DNA from: Eutreptiella sp. 'Long Island Sound 2002'
Lineage: Eukaryota; Euglenozoa; Euglenophyceae; Eutreptiales; Eutreptiaceae
DNA length: 64,000 nucleotides
Reading direction: 5' to 3'
Assembly: GCA_964036045.1 (NCBI GenBank)
Contig: OZ038382.1
Span: forward strand, 116,718,429 to 116,782,428
Positions 33,063 through 43,553 of the stretch are shown here, one piece after another. The notes beneath the pieces were generated by a model. It saw nothing but the letters and a program-made list of their open reading frames with translations. It did no database searches and was not told the origin of the DNA. The stretch's first letter is position 1, and the number at the start of each line of letters is the position of its first letter. The translations under genes were made by a program, and so were the position numbers.

Positions 33063-33290
33063 GTTGAAATGCTCAGCCTGAATCAGCAGCCCACGGGCAC
33101 GTGCAGCACTGACAGTGCTGCCCGTATCTGCCAGGTGTCCTACTGCTCATACCAGTGTACCCATAATGGCAACAGCGTTCACCCTCTTGCATGACCAACA
33201 TTGGCTTTTAGCGGAGAAGATGCAGAATCCATCCATCTGCAGCTACTTGCAGGGTACACCCTCTGGAAACAATTCAGGGAATCAGGAAAT

Positions 33291-33629
33291 CTATCGCTCC
33301 CGGTCTCTCCGGGATTTGTGCCGCTTGTGCCTCGGGCTGTCATCTGCAGACATCTTCCGCTTCTCTCCAGTGAGTCCTCGGCTCAGCGGGGGGGTGTTCC
33401 GGGACATTGCGCTCCCTGAACCTGCACCATAACTGCCTGAGGCTGTAGCAGATGATACAAACTGCCCATTGTTGTCTCCTTTTGAGTGGGAAGTACTCCG
33501 CCTCCCAGATGACCAGTCTTGGGACTTCTCTGCATAATCCCTGTCACGCCTGTCAAGGACAATGGAGACATGGCCAAGGTCTTCCACAAACCAGAGTTCA
33601 GCCAGAATGTCCCATAAGTAGTGTTTCTC
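33291..33629 (-). CDS. hypothetical nuclear-type C-terminal fragment
   Basis: About 112 codons ending in TAG at 33291-33293. It reads HYLWDILAELWFVEDLGHV then DRRDRDYAEKSQDWSSGRR, a serine/glycine-rich linker, and a very basic tail (RHKRHKSRRDRER) that resembles a nuclear localisation or RS-like segment. A TGA precedes it, so the start is missing or upstream sequence joins by splicing. No family is recognised. The composition is among the most gene-like in the window. Confidence 0.45.
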   Translation of the reverse strand, partial: EKHYLWDILAELWFVEDLGHVSIVLDRRDRDYAEKSQDWSSGRRSTSHSKGDNNGQFVSSATASGSYGAGSGSAMSRNTPPLSRGLTGEKRKMSADDSPRHKRHKSRRDRER

Positions 33630-33924
33630 TCATTCATTGTCCAATGCATGCAGTCTCATGCATCCAGAGGAAGAAGGGGAAAAGATAGATTCTCGACTAC
33701 ATCCACGCAATTATATATGAGAGCGGCATATCGGATTTCGGCTCCCAGTACAATCACTGTGTTTTCTGTGGGTCAGGCGAAACCAAGATTGCACCAAACA
33801 TTGTCTGGAAACTGGGGCTTGTGTTGTGCATGACCTGTTGTGCATAGGTCAGCAACATTGTAACTTATTTATGCAAGTGAGCACCTCGAAATGTGTAAAG
33901 TGCCCTTGGCACCCCTAATATTCC
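33630..33924. other. single-copy DNA, no gene seen
   Basis: Nothing supported. Confidence 0.3.
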
Positions 33925-34400
33925 TTTGAGGGTACTGACCCCTCAGAGTGTCATTTCAGGTGTCTTCAGACCCTCAATATGCCTCTGAGGATGAGGACAG
34001 TGCATGATTTCCATGCACCTTTAGAATTTTGTGAATGCATGCTGGTGTGTAGTAGTGCAATTTCAGGTGCTGTCACAGCCCCTAAATGCCGCAGAAAATA
34101 TGGCGACGCCTCAGATTGCGTTTTCTGAGGGTGCACCGTTTCCTGAAAGAGTGTGTCTGCAGGTGCTCTGGAACCCTCAAAAAAGCCGTTTGAGGTATGG
34201 CGACATCTGGAAACGGTGTTGCAGGTGCCTTGACTTCCTCAATGAGCGTTTGAGGGTGTGCTGACACCTCAGAGCGTGTTGGCAGGTGCACTGACGACCT
34301 AAAAGTGCCTTTGAGAGTGCGCGGACACCTCTCAGAGCATTTTCCGGTGCTGTCACACACTAAACATGCCTTAGAGGGTATGCTGACACCTCATACAAGT
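33925..34400 (+). repeat. degenerate ~65-70-bp repeat, about seven copies
   Basis: The theme 'aggtgctgtcacac-cct(c)aa-atgcctttgagggt-gctgacacctcagagcg' recurs with substitutions and indels from 33925 to 34400. Confidence 0.7.
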
Positions 34401-34729
34401 TTGATCTTTTTCAGATTTTGTGCCCCGGTTGCAATTGGATGTATTCTGTGGACGTCTGGTGATTGGGTGGTGGTTGGGGTGTAGTCGTGGCCATGATGTC
34501 AGGTTCTGAAATAACCAGCATAATCCTGACTTCATGCCAGACTTACTCAGTTCAATTTAAATCTGCTGTTCTTTGTTCACAAAGCGCTTTGCCTTGCCAG
34601 TCTTGCAGCACACCAGACAGCACCAAAGGTTGCCTTGTGGTCGCCGCAGAGGCATGGTTATTGAATGTTTCCTGGGCTGTCTTCAGCTCTTCCCCCTGTC
34701 ATGACATAGGCCAAGCCCCTACCATACCA
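34401..34729. other. single-copy DNA, no gene seen
   Basis: Open frame 34463-34750 on the plus strand lacks recognisable features. Confidence 0.3.
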
Positions 34730-35311
34730 AGGTTAGCTCTCGCCACCTAGACCAGGCTTGGACCTTGGGGGGGGGGGGGGCGTAATTTTGTGGGTGAAAA
34801 TGGAATGTCCAGCGGATCAAGAGTCGCCAACAGCTACTGAACTGGCCGCGTTCATTTCGTGACATCCTGACATTCAGCAAAATTCTAGATGGTTCTCAAA
34901 CATAGTGCTCGGCTGATGTCCTGGCTGCTGTGGGACCAAAGGCCTGGCCGCTCTAAGCAAGGGCAGGAAAGCAAATGCATGGTGTCGTGACACCAGTTGC
35001 ACCCCAGCCATCCACCCCACCCCAACCCCACCGCCCACGGAAGTCAAGACCGCTCACATGAACTCTACCATGAGTTCAGTGGGAGGCGGTGGGGGCCATG
35101 GTATTAGGTTTGAAGCAAGCAGTGGGAGGGAGTGGGAAGGGGGTGGCTCTGCTCCGGGAGACGTAGGTTAGGGGATGGAAGCAGTCCACCACTTCAGACA
35201 CTTTGCAGCACACTGCCCTCTTGGCGTCCATTTCCTGCTGGGCTTACCAGCGTGACGCTCTGGAGTGTGTACTCGGTCCACAACGGATGTGGACCCTGCA
35301 CAGGATCAAGG
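34730..35311 (+). repeat. near-identical 0.58-kb direct repeat, copy 1
   Basis: From 'agctctcgccacctagac' to 'ccctgcacaggatcaag', nearly identical to 37014-37606 apart from a poly-G-side insertion and a few substitutions. It contains the hairpins GGTCCACA-acgga-TGTGGACC (near 35275) and TGAACTC-taccat-GAGTTCA (near 35060). Confidence 0.9.
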
Positions 35312-35412
35312 GGTTTCAACCCCCAGGTGCGGCACAATGGCTGAACATGACAAAGCATTTTGCCCCAGTTGTAACCCTAAGAGACGAAGGTGCACCAATA
35401 CTGTGGCCTGGG

Positions 35413-35715
35413 TCAAGCACGAGTCCTTTTGAGAGAGGAAGTCAAGAGACAGAAGCACCTTTCTTCTCTCTTTTCCTCTCGGTCCTCTTTGAATACAGTC
35501 AATGCACGGTCATCCCCTTTTGCAGGGGCTGAAATCGCTGAGACCCGTTTGTTCACGTTCAGCTTCGGAATGTAGTAACCCACAAATACCTGCAAATATT
35601 GAGCATTGCGCACAAGCGATTCCTGTGCACGCATTGGTGGCGGTTGCTCAAGGGCTTTTTTTGGAACGGCTGTCAGGCTAGGAAACGCAGAAAACCTGCA
35701 GTTGAAGCTTCTCAA
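35413..35715 (-). CDS. hypothetical coding-like fragment
   Basis: About 100 minus-strand codons with protein-like composition (FPSLTAVPKKALEQPPPMRA; YYIPKLNVNKRVSAISAPA) ending in a charged stretch (KEDREEKREER). Likely downstream of 35837-36253 in the same decayed or intron-bearing gene. No family is recognised. Confidence 0.35.
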   Translation of the reverse strand: MRSFNCRFSAFPSLTAVPKKALEQPPPMRAQESLVRNAQYLQVFVGYYIPKLNVNKRVSAISAPAKGDDRALTVFKEDREEKREERCFCLLTSSLKRTRA

Positions 35716-35836
35716 CCATATCCTCGCATCCCCACCACCATCGCCTCAGCCTTCACCAACACCTGACCATGCCCTTCCACCTCGCATCACTGTACTCCCA
35801 CCTGCAGTTGCGTTGCTCACACTCCCCACCCCTTCC

Positions 35837-36253
35837 CTATCCAACAGTGCACACCTGAAAGCCCTTGTACACCGGCAGAGCAGCCCCTATAGGAACTGGC
35901 AACACAATTGCTGCTTTCTCGTCCCCAGGGAGGGATGCCACTGCAACTTTGGAGGTAGTATGAGTGCTCCCACTCAGGCGTGCTTCCAGTTTGTCCAGAG
36001 CCTTCCAAACCTGAAAATTCTTGGGTTCCACTAACAAAGGCACTTTACCACAGGTCGCATCCACATGCTTCTGCAGCATCTGGTACGCCAAATGCACTTC
36101 CTTGGGCAGTCCCTTTGGGGCTGGTGCATTTTTGCGGTATGGATTAATATTTGGTTTGCTGCAGTGATACAAATTAACCTTGCCCACTTTGGCCTCTTTG
36201 AAGTAGAGTGTTGCAGTGCACAGGAACTTTTTCTCCTCGGCGGCCAACATCAT
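35837..36253 (-). CDS. hypothetical coding-like fragment, 138 codons
   Basis: Clean minus-strand frame, MMLAAEEKKFLCTATLYFKE at its start, then KVNLYHCSKPNINPYRKNA and NFQVWKALDKLEARL. Near its end CAG|GTGTGC could be a splice donor (complement near 35865), and CTGCAG|G near 35700 could be an acceptor, but the phases do not join the two frames cleanly. The two copies of the 0.58-kb direct repeat bracket this pair of fragments. Product unknown. Confidence 0.4.
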   Translation of the reverse strand: MMLAAEEKKFLCTATLYFKEAKVGKVNLYHCSKPNINPYRKNAPAPKGLPKEVHLAYQMLQKHVDATCGKVPLLVEPKNFQVWKALDKLEARLSGSTHTTSKVAVASLPGDEKAAIVLPVPIGAALPVYKGFQVCTVG

Positions 36254-36896
36254 AATGGATTTCGTGTATGCACCACTGACGGATCAAATCCCATTCTGCA
36301 GAAGACACGGCAAGGTCGTGCACAGCCCATCATACAGACAGTGGACCTGCGCCAGGGCAAAGTGTTATTAGACCACATGGCTCAGAGTCATCATTTCACC
36401 ACAACAGGGCAAAGCAATCCGTTCTTCATTACATGGCAAACACGCAGCAGAGCTAAAGAAGCGGAAGACTGTCAACAAGTACACAAATACCTCAGACTAC
36501 CCAAAAATTCAAAATGAATCACTATTTCAGCAAGCATAAAGGGAAGCTTCCTGTGTAGCCCTGCGCTGCAACTGCAAGACCTGAGCAAGTCGAGCAGGAC
36601 TCACCCGCAACCGCACACCCGTCGTTTCTAAGGGATGCACCGGCAACCAACTACCCTTCGTTTCTAAGGGAAGGGAGTGCACACCCCTTCCCAGCTTGCC
36701 TGGATCAATTATCATCGATCCTGCACTTGTTTGAGTGGTTTCTCCTTGCTCTCCATTAGCATTCTCACATTTCCAAGGGTTCAACTATCACAAAGTGAGG
36801 GCTATCACTGATTGGTAATCCTTTAAATGCATCTGCAGGTGCACACTGCGTCCACCACGCACACCTTTTAGGGCAAGTCCTCAGAAACACCAGATT
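36254..36896. other. single-copy DNA with ambiguous frames
   Basis: Plus-strand frames at 36260-36517 and a minus frame at 36784-36527 both have some coding character. The strand cannot be decided. Confidence 0.25.
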
Positions 36897-37013
36897 AGTA
36901 ACCCCGCAAGCTGGTTTTTTTTTGTAGTCCAGCAAAAGGTATCTGAAGGGGAAGGCAAACACCACTCTGGACACTGGTTCCGAAACCAAGATGGTGCGTA
37001 CAAGCTGAGCACC
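36897..37013 (+). repeat. 117-bp direct repeat Y, copy 1
   Basis: 'agtaa(c/t)cccgcaagctggtttttttt' through 'gtacaagctgagcaccag', repeated at 37622-37738 with few changes. The two copies flank copy 2 of the 0.58-kb repeat. Confidence 0.88.
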
Positions 37014-37621
37014 AGCTCTCGCAACCTAGACGAGGCTTGGACCTTGCACCCCTTGTGTAGTATGTGGGGGGGGGGGGCGTAATTTTGTGGGTGAAAATGG
37101 AATGTCCAGCGGATCAAGAGTCGCCAACAGCTACTGAACTGGCCGCGTTCATTTCGTGACATCCTGACATTCAGCAAAATTCTAGATGGTTCTCAAACAT
37201 AGTGCTCGGCTGATGTCCTGGCTGCTGTGGGACCAAAGGCCTGGCCGCTCTAAGCAAGGGCAGGAAAGCAAATGCACGGTGTCGTGACACCAGTTGCACC
37301 CCAGCCATCCACCCCACCCCAACCCCACCGCCCACGGAAGTCAAGACCGCTCACATGAACTCTACCATGAGTTCAGTGGGAGGCGGTGGGGGCCATGGTA
37401 TTAGGTTTGAAGCAAGCAGTGGGAGGGAGTGGGAAGGGGGTGGCTCTGCTCCGGGAGACGTAGGTTAGGGGATGGAAGCAGTCCACCACTTCAGACACTT
37501 TGCAGCACACTGCCCTCTTGGCGTCCATTTCCTGCTGGGCTTATCAGCGTGACGCTCTGGAGTGTGTACTCGGTCCACAACGGATGTGGACCCTGCACAA
37601 CAGGATCAAGCGATCAAGACA
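37014..37621 (+). repeat. near-identical 0.58-kb direct repeat, copy 2
   Basis: Same sequence as 34730-35311, with an extra 'caccccttgtgtagtatgt' before the G run. It lies exactly between two copies of Y. Confidence 0.9.
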
Positions 37622-37738
37622 GTAGTAATCCCGCAAGCTGGTTTTTTTTGTAGTCCACCAAAAGGTATCTGAAGGTGAAGGCAAAAACACCCTGGACACT
37701 GGTCCCGAAACCAAGAAGGTGAGTACAAGCTGAGCACC
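37622..37738 (+). repeat. 117-bp direct repeat Y, copy 2
   Basis: See copy 1 at 36897. Together with the intervening unit this looks like a duplication flanking an inserted or transferred segment. Confidence 0.88.
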
Positions 37739-38640
37739 AGTACCTTCCGCTAACGTGTTTGCTACAGAGTATGCCTTTTGGGATTGGCCGTGTCTCTCAA
37801 GAGCCTCAGTGTTTCAAAAGCACACAATGGGGTGGCGTGCGCACTCCTTTGGGAAATGACGCAGCTTTCACCCCCCTAAGGGACCCTCACAGAAAGTCCC
37901 CAAATTAGCAGCATGGGCACCCAGAATACAGCCGGCAAACGGGAATCTGATTAGATTCTTACAGTCTGAACTAACATTCCGCAGCCAAAGCCTTCCAGAA
38001 TACGAAAACCAGCAAAGAATCTGGAGCATAGACAGCACAATTAGTGCTGTAGAAGGATGTTGTCCATCAGGTTTTGGGTGGGGGGATGGTGACCAGCCAT
38101 CCACTGAGGCATGCTGTTCATCAGGTTCAAGTGCAGAGAGGTTGAGTGTGCTGGGGATGGGCTCCGAATGTGGAACTCTAAGCGAGGGAGTGCAGCAGCA
38201 CCATGAATCACCACCTTGCGAAAACAATGGGGTCAGGTAACTTATCCAAAAAAAAACATGCACGGTGCGCGCACAGTGTGTCCCGCTCCCCCTATAAATG
38301 GAGCAAAACTGAGACATTAATGATATTTACCAAGCAAGCTGTTTGGGATTGGCCATGTCCAAGGGGGAGCTTCGAATGGATATTGTGGAGCAGACAAAAT
38401 CGCCATTTGTCAAACCAAAAACTATAAAGTATGACGCTGGCAGAACCCAAACGAACTAGGAAAAAAAAATACCAGCGGTGGTTTGGGCCTCAGCGGGTCA
38501 AATTTGGAACATATCCTTGGCTACTTATAGCAATTACAGATCTTTCCTCACATTTTCAGCCCCTAGGTATGACCCAGTACAATGCCATGGCGTTCAAAGA
38601 ACACAAAAGCAAGAGAAAGGGATGGACATGAACCAATGAT
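37739..38640. other. single-copy DNA, weak coding fragments
   Basis: Plus frames 38203-38427 and 38431-38631 are short, the second basic (LAEPKRTRKKKYQRWFG). Nothing is assigned. Confidence 0.25.
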
Positions 38641-39020
38641 GGAATCCTAGTACTGCAGTATGTGAAAGACAAGTACCAAAAGGAACCACAAAACAGAGCA
38701 ATTGGGCCCAAAGATTGAAGTCCATAGAGCACATGGAGCATGGCAGATGCACATACCATAGCAACAAGACCTTAGAATTGTACGAAAAGCACATGCCAAA
38801 AAAAGGAACATCTTGTGCAACCCGGACAGCAGCATCACAAGGGATGCTTGAGCCATGCAAACCGCAAACATCCAAACTGCTCACATTCGCCGAACCTACT
38901 AAGGTTCCCCATCACAAATATGCTTGTTCTTTGGGCGCTTGCACTTGGCACATTGAGTTTATGCCTTACACTTGTGTTCTTGCTTGTGTTCACAGGAGTC
39001 TCATTGGATCGACTCTCTAG
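38641..39020 (+). CDS. hypothetical coding-like fragment
   Basis: Open plus-strand frame with protein-like composition (LKSIEHMEHGRCTYHSNKTL; KPQTSKLLTFAEPTKVPHH). A pyrimidine-rich CAG|G near 38995 could be a splice acceptor. No family is recognised. Confidence 0.25.
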
Positions 39021-39171
39021 TAAAAGCTAGGCCGCCATAGACACAGCACCACAGCAGTCCAACCCTTACCCATTCAGGTTAGTATAGATGTCTGCTGCTC
39101 GTCATGCCTGCTTGTCAGCCCTGGGTCGTTGTGTGTACATGGTACCGCCGCGCAGAATGGACACACACAGA

Positions 39172-39652
39172 TTATTCCAAGATGAGTCGCGGACATTTTT
39201 GGCCCAAGGGGGAAACAACCCAGATTTGTGTGAGTGAATGTCCACGTGGGATGTTTATGAAGGATTGACACAAAAACATCTCAAGAATGAGCCCGAGCAG
39301 GAAATTGCAATCAGCCTCAACCACATGCAGGGCGTTGCCAAGGCCGGAGAGATGATGCAGCACATCCTCCCACACTCTGGTGCTCCCCCACGACACCGTA
39401 CACGGAGACAGCATGCAGCACCGTGCTGCCGTCCCCCAGGGCCACCCGCACGTGAACCCACCTGGTGGAGTGCCAAAGGCCCCACACCAGGGGGTCCGCC
39501 CCCCTCTTCCGGGGAGCTTCGCCAGCTCCGCAGTGAGGCCCTCGCGCACAAGGATTGCATCCCCGCCATGAGGTGTATTCCACCCCCCCCCCAGTTTTTA
39601 GCGGGCACCCCCCGAAACACCGCCACCCCCTTTTCGCGAAAAATTGGCGCAT
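39172..39652 (-). pseudogene. LINE-like endonuclease remnant, frameshifted
   Basis: On the minus strand, one frame reads WVHVRVALGDGSTVLHAVSVYG and an adjacent frame continues WEDVLHHLSGLGNALHVVEA then DCNF. This order, a beta strand ending in SVYG followed by a helix and a hydrophobic strand ending in a D-x-N triplet, resembles the endonuclease/exonuclease/phosphatase fold of LINE ORF2 proteins (...SVYGP... then ...GDFN...). A frameshift lies near 39385. The catalytic GDFN appears as ADCN, so activity is unlikely. The assignment is by motif pattern only. No reverse transcriptase domain is seen downstream. Confidence 0.35.
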
Positions 39653-39830
39653 GGCCTTCTACTCTGCCCCGGAAGAGCTTCGTCTCCTACAAAAGAATGA
39701 TGTGGACCTCCCACGAAGCCACCTCCTCCGCATGCATGCGAAGGGAGGTGACGTTGACCCCCGTTGTGCACAGCAGCCCGGGGTTCGGGTGGATGTCCCC
39801 ACATCTCTCCAGGCCTAGCCCTAGCAACCC

Positions 39831-40802
39831 CAAGCCAATGTTGCTCTCCGCCCCTACCGGGTGCCCCCTCCCCCCCCACTGAGGTGCCCGTTGGATCCAG
39901 CGAGGGAGCCGTGTTAAGCCTCTCGCACGGTCGGGTGCGCTGCACTCGGCCGTGCTGAGCCAACGGGCTGGGCGTGCGGCTGTCTGGCCGCAAGCGTCGG
40001 CCCATCACAACAGCAGCCGGCGAAACGCAGGGGCGCTTGGCCGGTGGCTGCAGTGGCGGCTTTGGTGACGCCAGCCACACCTCGAAAGACCGTGACGCGG
40101 CGCCCACACACGCCACGGCCACCGGACGCCCCACATGACCCATGCGCACCAATGCGTGGCTCCACGCCGCGCCAAGCGACGTTGTTCGCACTACGGCTGT
40201 TGATGGACGGGGCACCGGCGGCAGGGCACAAGCCCACTTTCCGCAGCCAGCAGTTGTGGCTGCACCGCCCCCACCGCCCATGGGCGGTGCATGTGCACAA
40301 TCTCATACAGACGCGCTAGGGCTCCCCGTTCCCGGGCGGCGCGGCAGGTATCCTGCTGGAAAGTAGTCCCGGGGGCTGGCCCAAAGACTCGCTTGTCGGT
40401 GCATCCACAAGTTGTTGTATGTGCTGCTGCATGTCAGCCGGCACACAAACACCGGTCGCTCGGTGCGCCCCATGCCGCGGAAGCCCCCTAGAGGGACCAG
40501 GGAGGCGCAAATCCACCGAAAACCGCCCTCCAACAAGGTGCTGCAGGTGTGCAAGGGCTGCAGCAAGTCAACTGCCTCCCGTAGCACGCACGCCCACTCC
40601 CACGGCACAGGCACCTGCCAGGCATGGCGATGTCCTGGCCTGGCTGGCAGTGCCAAGTTGCTATGGGACTCAAAGTCCACGGCCACCTCCGCGTAGGTGA
40701 CATAGCCAGAGTCTGGCATCCACTGCAGGACCGAAGCCCAGTGCACCAGGGGCTTCCGTGAAGCGGTGTTCCCACAGCCACCCCGCTAGCAGGCCCTGCG
40801 GC
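39831..40802 (-). repeat. ~1-kb paralogous segment, copy 1
   Basis: Aligns to 41577-42585 throughout by eye, with many substitutions and small indels. Landmarks include GGTGCCCCCTCCCCC, TTGGATCCAG, CGGGCGGCGCGGCAGGTATC and CCTCCAACAAGGTG in both. Confidence 0.85.
40303..40746 (-). pseudogene. coding fragment shared by the paralogous pair, copy 1
   Basis: Minus-strand frame containing MPDSGYVTYAEVAVDFESHS and CVLREAVDLLQPLHTCSTLL, then SLVPLGGFRGMGRTERPVF. The second copy encodes the same pattern with mostly conservative changes, so this was protein-coding in the ancestor. After the FVCRL motif the frame diverges from copy 2 by deletion. Possibly the C-terminal part of a LINE-type ORF, given the neighbouring endonuclease-like remnant, but I cannot place it in a named domain. 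Confidence 0.45.
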
Positions 40803-41576
40803 TACTATTAACGAGGGCATAGGCTGGTTAGAGTCTTGAACGCTGTGTCAGGGGTTGGGCCAAAGGGTTGTGGGTCAAGGACTGGCGTAGCCTTCCCCCC
40901 CCTCCTCCCGCCCACCGCTTGGCGTCGCGGCGCGATGGAAAGACTGGTGCCCGCAGGTCAAGTAGTATCTTCCCCCTCCACCCACCCATGGCCCCGGCTT
41001 GGGTCCCTAGAGCACCTTGTGGATGCCAACTCCGCGCCTGGCCTCTGCCCGACCATCTCCTCATCGTCGCCCCCCCCCCCCTCACCCCCCTGTGTCCCCG
41101 GCACGACTTGCACGCGGGGCACACTATCTGCATGGGGCGTTGTTGCCCAACCCTCCTCAACCCCGCCGGCCGCGCTAGCAGTGGCAAGGGGGGCGGGGGA
41201 GGTGGGGGTCACCGCTGACGGATGCTCATGGTGCGTCACCAGCCCGCAACAGCGCACTCGTGCCCGCGCCCGGCGCAGGCTCCTTCGCTGCTGCCTCTTG
41301 AACAGGCGGAGGAAGGTGTGAGAGAGGAGATGGCGAAGAGGCTGAGGAGCCCCGAAGCACTTCTTACGACCCTATGCAGCCTCCATCTCCCTCGCGGCAC
41401 GGAGGGGCGGAGGGGGAGGGGTGGAGTGGCGGCGCCCTCGACTCGGTCAACATGCGCCAAATTATGGAAAAAATGTCGCACATCGGGAGGCGCACGTCCC
41501 CTGCCACCGCCGGGGGGGGGGGGGGGGCAAAGGGTGCTGGGGCCAGGGGCCGGGGGGCTCAACTGCCCTCCCGGCC
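40803..41576. other. GC-rich low-complexity spacer
   Basis: Lies between the two paralogous copies, with several C and G runs (including a 16-G-class run near 41513). A minus frame 41187-40828 has a short CPACKSCRGH cysteine cluster of uncertain meaning. Confidence 0.35.
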
Positions 41577-42585
41577 CCAACAACCCCGAGCCACCGATGC
41601 TATCCGCCCATACCGGGTGCCCCCTCCCCCTCCCCCTACCGAGGTGCCCATTGGATCCAGTGAGGGGGCCATGTTACCCCCCACGCAGGGCAGAGTGCAC
41701 TGCACTCGGCTGCTCGAAGCCGGCGGGCTGGGCTTACGGCTCTTCGGCCGCAAGCGTCCGCTCGTCATCACCGCGGCCGGCGAAACAAAGGGCGCTTGGC
41801 CGGTGGCCGAGGCGGCTTTGGTGATGCCACCCACGCCTCCAAAACCCGTGACGAGGCCCCGGCACACGCCACAGCCACCAGATACCCCACATGGCCCATG
41901 TGCAACAATGCGTGGCTCCACGCCGCGCCACCGACATTGTTAGCACTGCGGTTGTGGATGTTAATCGATGGGGCACCGGCGGCACGGCAACGGCTGGCTT
42001 TCTGCTGCCTGCGGTTGGTGTGGCCGCCCCGCCCCCAGCGCCCATGGGCGCTGCATGTGCACAATTGTATACGGACGCGCCACGGCTTCCCCTCCCGGGC
42101 GGCGCGGCAGGTATCGTGGCAAAAAGTAGTCCCGGCGGCCGGCCCCAAGAGTCCTTGGTTGGCGCGTCCACAGCTCCAAGCAGCGTTGTTGTAGCCGTTG
42201 TATTTGCTGCAGCATGTCGAGCCGGCACACAAACAGCGGTTGCTCGGTGCGCCCCATGCCGCGAAAGAACCCTAGAGGCACCAGGGAGGTGCAAATCCGC
42301 CAAAAACCGCCCTCCAACAAGGTGTTGCCGGCGTGCAAGGGCTGCAGCAAGTCGGCTGCCTCCCGTAGCACGCGTACCCATTCCCACAGCGCCAGCACTT
42401 GCGGAAGATGACAATGCCCCGGCTTGGCTGGCAACGCCAAGTTGCTGTGGGACTTGAAGTCAAGGGCCAGCTCCACGTAGTCGACGTGGCCGGAGCCCGG
42501 TATCCACTGCAGAGCCGAGGCCTAGTGCACCACGGGTTCTGCGAAGCCGCGCTCCCACGGCCACCCCGCCAGCAGCCCTTGCGGC
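41577..42585 (-). repeat. ~1-kb paralogous segment, copy 2
   Basis: See copy 1 at 39831. Direct orientation, about 1.75 kb apart start to start. Confidence 0.85.
41961..42521 (-). CDS. coding fragment shared by the paralogous pair, copy 2
   Basis: About 186 open minus-strand codons below a TAG at 42522-42524. Contains IPGSGHVDYVELALDFKSHS, WEWVRVLREAADLLQPLHAG and SLVPLGFFRGMGRTEQPLF, then a leucine/glutamine-rich stretch (LDMLQQIQRLQQRCLELW). It is longer and less damaged than copy 1. Conservation of these blocks between copies while synonymous-type positions differ suggests past selection on the protein. Function unknown. Confidence 0.5.
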   Translation of the reverse strand, partial: ASALQWIPGSGHVDYVELALDFKSHSNLALPAKPGHCHLPQVLALWEWVRVLREAADLLQPLHAGNTLLEGGFWRICTSLVPLGFFRGMGRTEQPLFVCRLDMLQQIQRLQQRCLELWTRQPRTLGAGRRDYFLPRYLPRRPGGEAVARPYTIVHMQRPWALGAGRPHQPQAAESQPLPCRRCPID

Positions 42586-43180
42586 AATATCACAGGGTAC
42601 CTCGCCGGGACTCACCGGGACTCACCTCTTGTGCCTTGCCAACGTGAAGTCCATGCACAAGTGAGGGTGTTATGTGTCAGCGGGGAGAAGCCGCGTCGCA
42701 TGCCAAAGGAATTGGGTTGATTCGAGATAGGCACTCGGAGAACTGTGATGCACAAGATGAAAGCTCCGGAGGGGTATTCGCTTTTTTTGCCCATCAGCGC
42801 CTACTTGGCTAGAAAGAAAACCGCCGCACTACTACCTGATGGCAAATCACATGATGTGCCTTGCCAACGTGAATTCCATGCACAAGTGAGGGTGTTATGT
42901 GTGCACGGGGAGAAGCCGCATTGCATGCAAAACATGATTATGTGTAAAGTGTGATGTCCGATGTCTGATGTGGCATGTTGTGTTTGCAGTGTATACAACA
43001 AGATGTGTGATATGTCTAATGTAGGTATGATGCTTGGAGGAAGGGGGGGGGGGGGTGGTGTCAAAATGGGTGTGCAAAAAGTTGATGCCCCCCCACCCAA
43101 GAAAAAATAAAAAATCAAGGGGTTGGGAAAGATCAAGCCAACATGGAAAAGTTGGAAAAAACCAAACAACCAAAATCCGG
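42586..43180 (+). pseudogene. coding-like fragment with an internal 80-bp duplication
   Basis: 'tgccttgccaacgtgaa(g/t)tccatgcacaagtgagggtgttatgtg' occurs at about 42630-42705 and 42855-42932. The plus frame 42745-42954 reads KAPEGYSLFLPISAYLARKK and ends AQVRVLCVHGEKPHC; the 'GEKP' linker-like tetrapeptide near cysteine and histidine hints at a zinc finger but no complete finger is present. From 42955 the sequence is non-coding. Confidence 0.3.
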
Positions 43181-43184
43181 AAAA

Positions 43185-43330
43185 AGGCCCCATAGGTCCC
43201 CATACGTCCCCATAGGTCCCCAAAACTCCCCATAGGTCCCCAAAGGTCCCCACAGGTCCACAAGGGTCCCCGACGGGCCCCAAAGGTCCCCATAGGTCCC
43301 CAAAGGTCCCATAGGTCCCCATAGGTCCCT
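43185..43330 (-). repeat. 10-bp minisatellite GGTCCCCATA/AAA
   Basis: About 14 copies of a 9-11-bp unit (gtccccata, gtccccaaag). Minus-strand frames become glycine/tryptophan/proline repeats, an artefact of the repeat. Confidence 0.9.
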
Positions 43331-43406
43331 GAAAACCACCTACAGAAGCATGCAGAATCAATTCAAAATAGCATGGGGTGCGGAATTCAGGATCCTAGGG
43401 GGAATC

Positions 43407-43553
43407 TTTGCACTGCGAGCACACTGCGCGCTACTTTTAGACTATGTTCCCCCAGAAGAGCCCCCAAGCACACCCCTTGGAAAAGCCCTTAGAATTAGGT
43501 GACCCAAACTGCCCCGGCTCAAGAAAGTTGCAAACTACCTTCCCTTCACATAA
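43407..43553 (+). repeat. dispersed repeat R7, copy 1
   Basis: Starts 'tttgcactgcgagcacactgcgcgctacttttagactatg' in pieces and ends near 'accttcccttcacataa'. It aligns with 51074-51218, and more weakly with 52560-52700. Confidence 0.75.

Noticed and set aside
34730-37621. Calling the 0.58-kb repeats LTRs
   Set aside because: No TG...CA ends, no primer-binding site after copy 1, no polypurine tract before copy 2, no target duplication.
39598-40281. 227-codon minus frame and 214-codon plus frame 39238-39882
   Set aside because: GC-rich, low-complexity products that overlap each other; only the paralogous blocks with conserved residues were kept.
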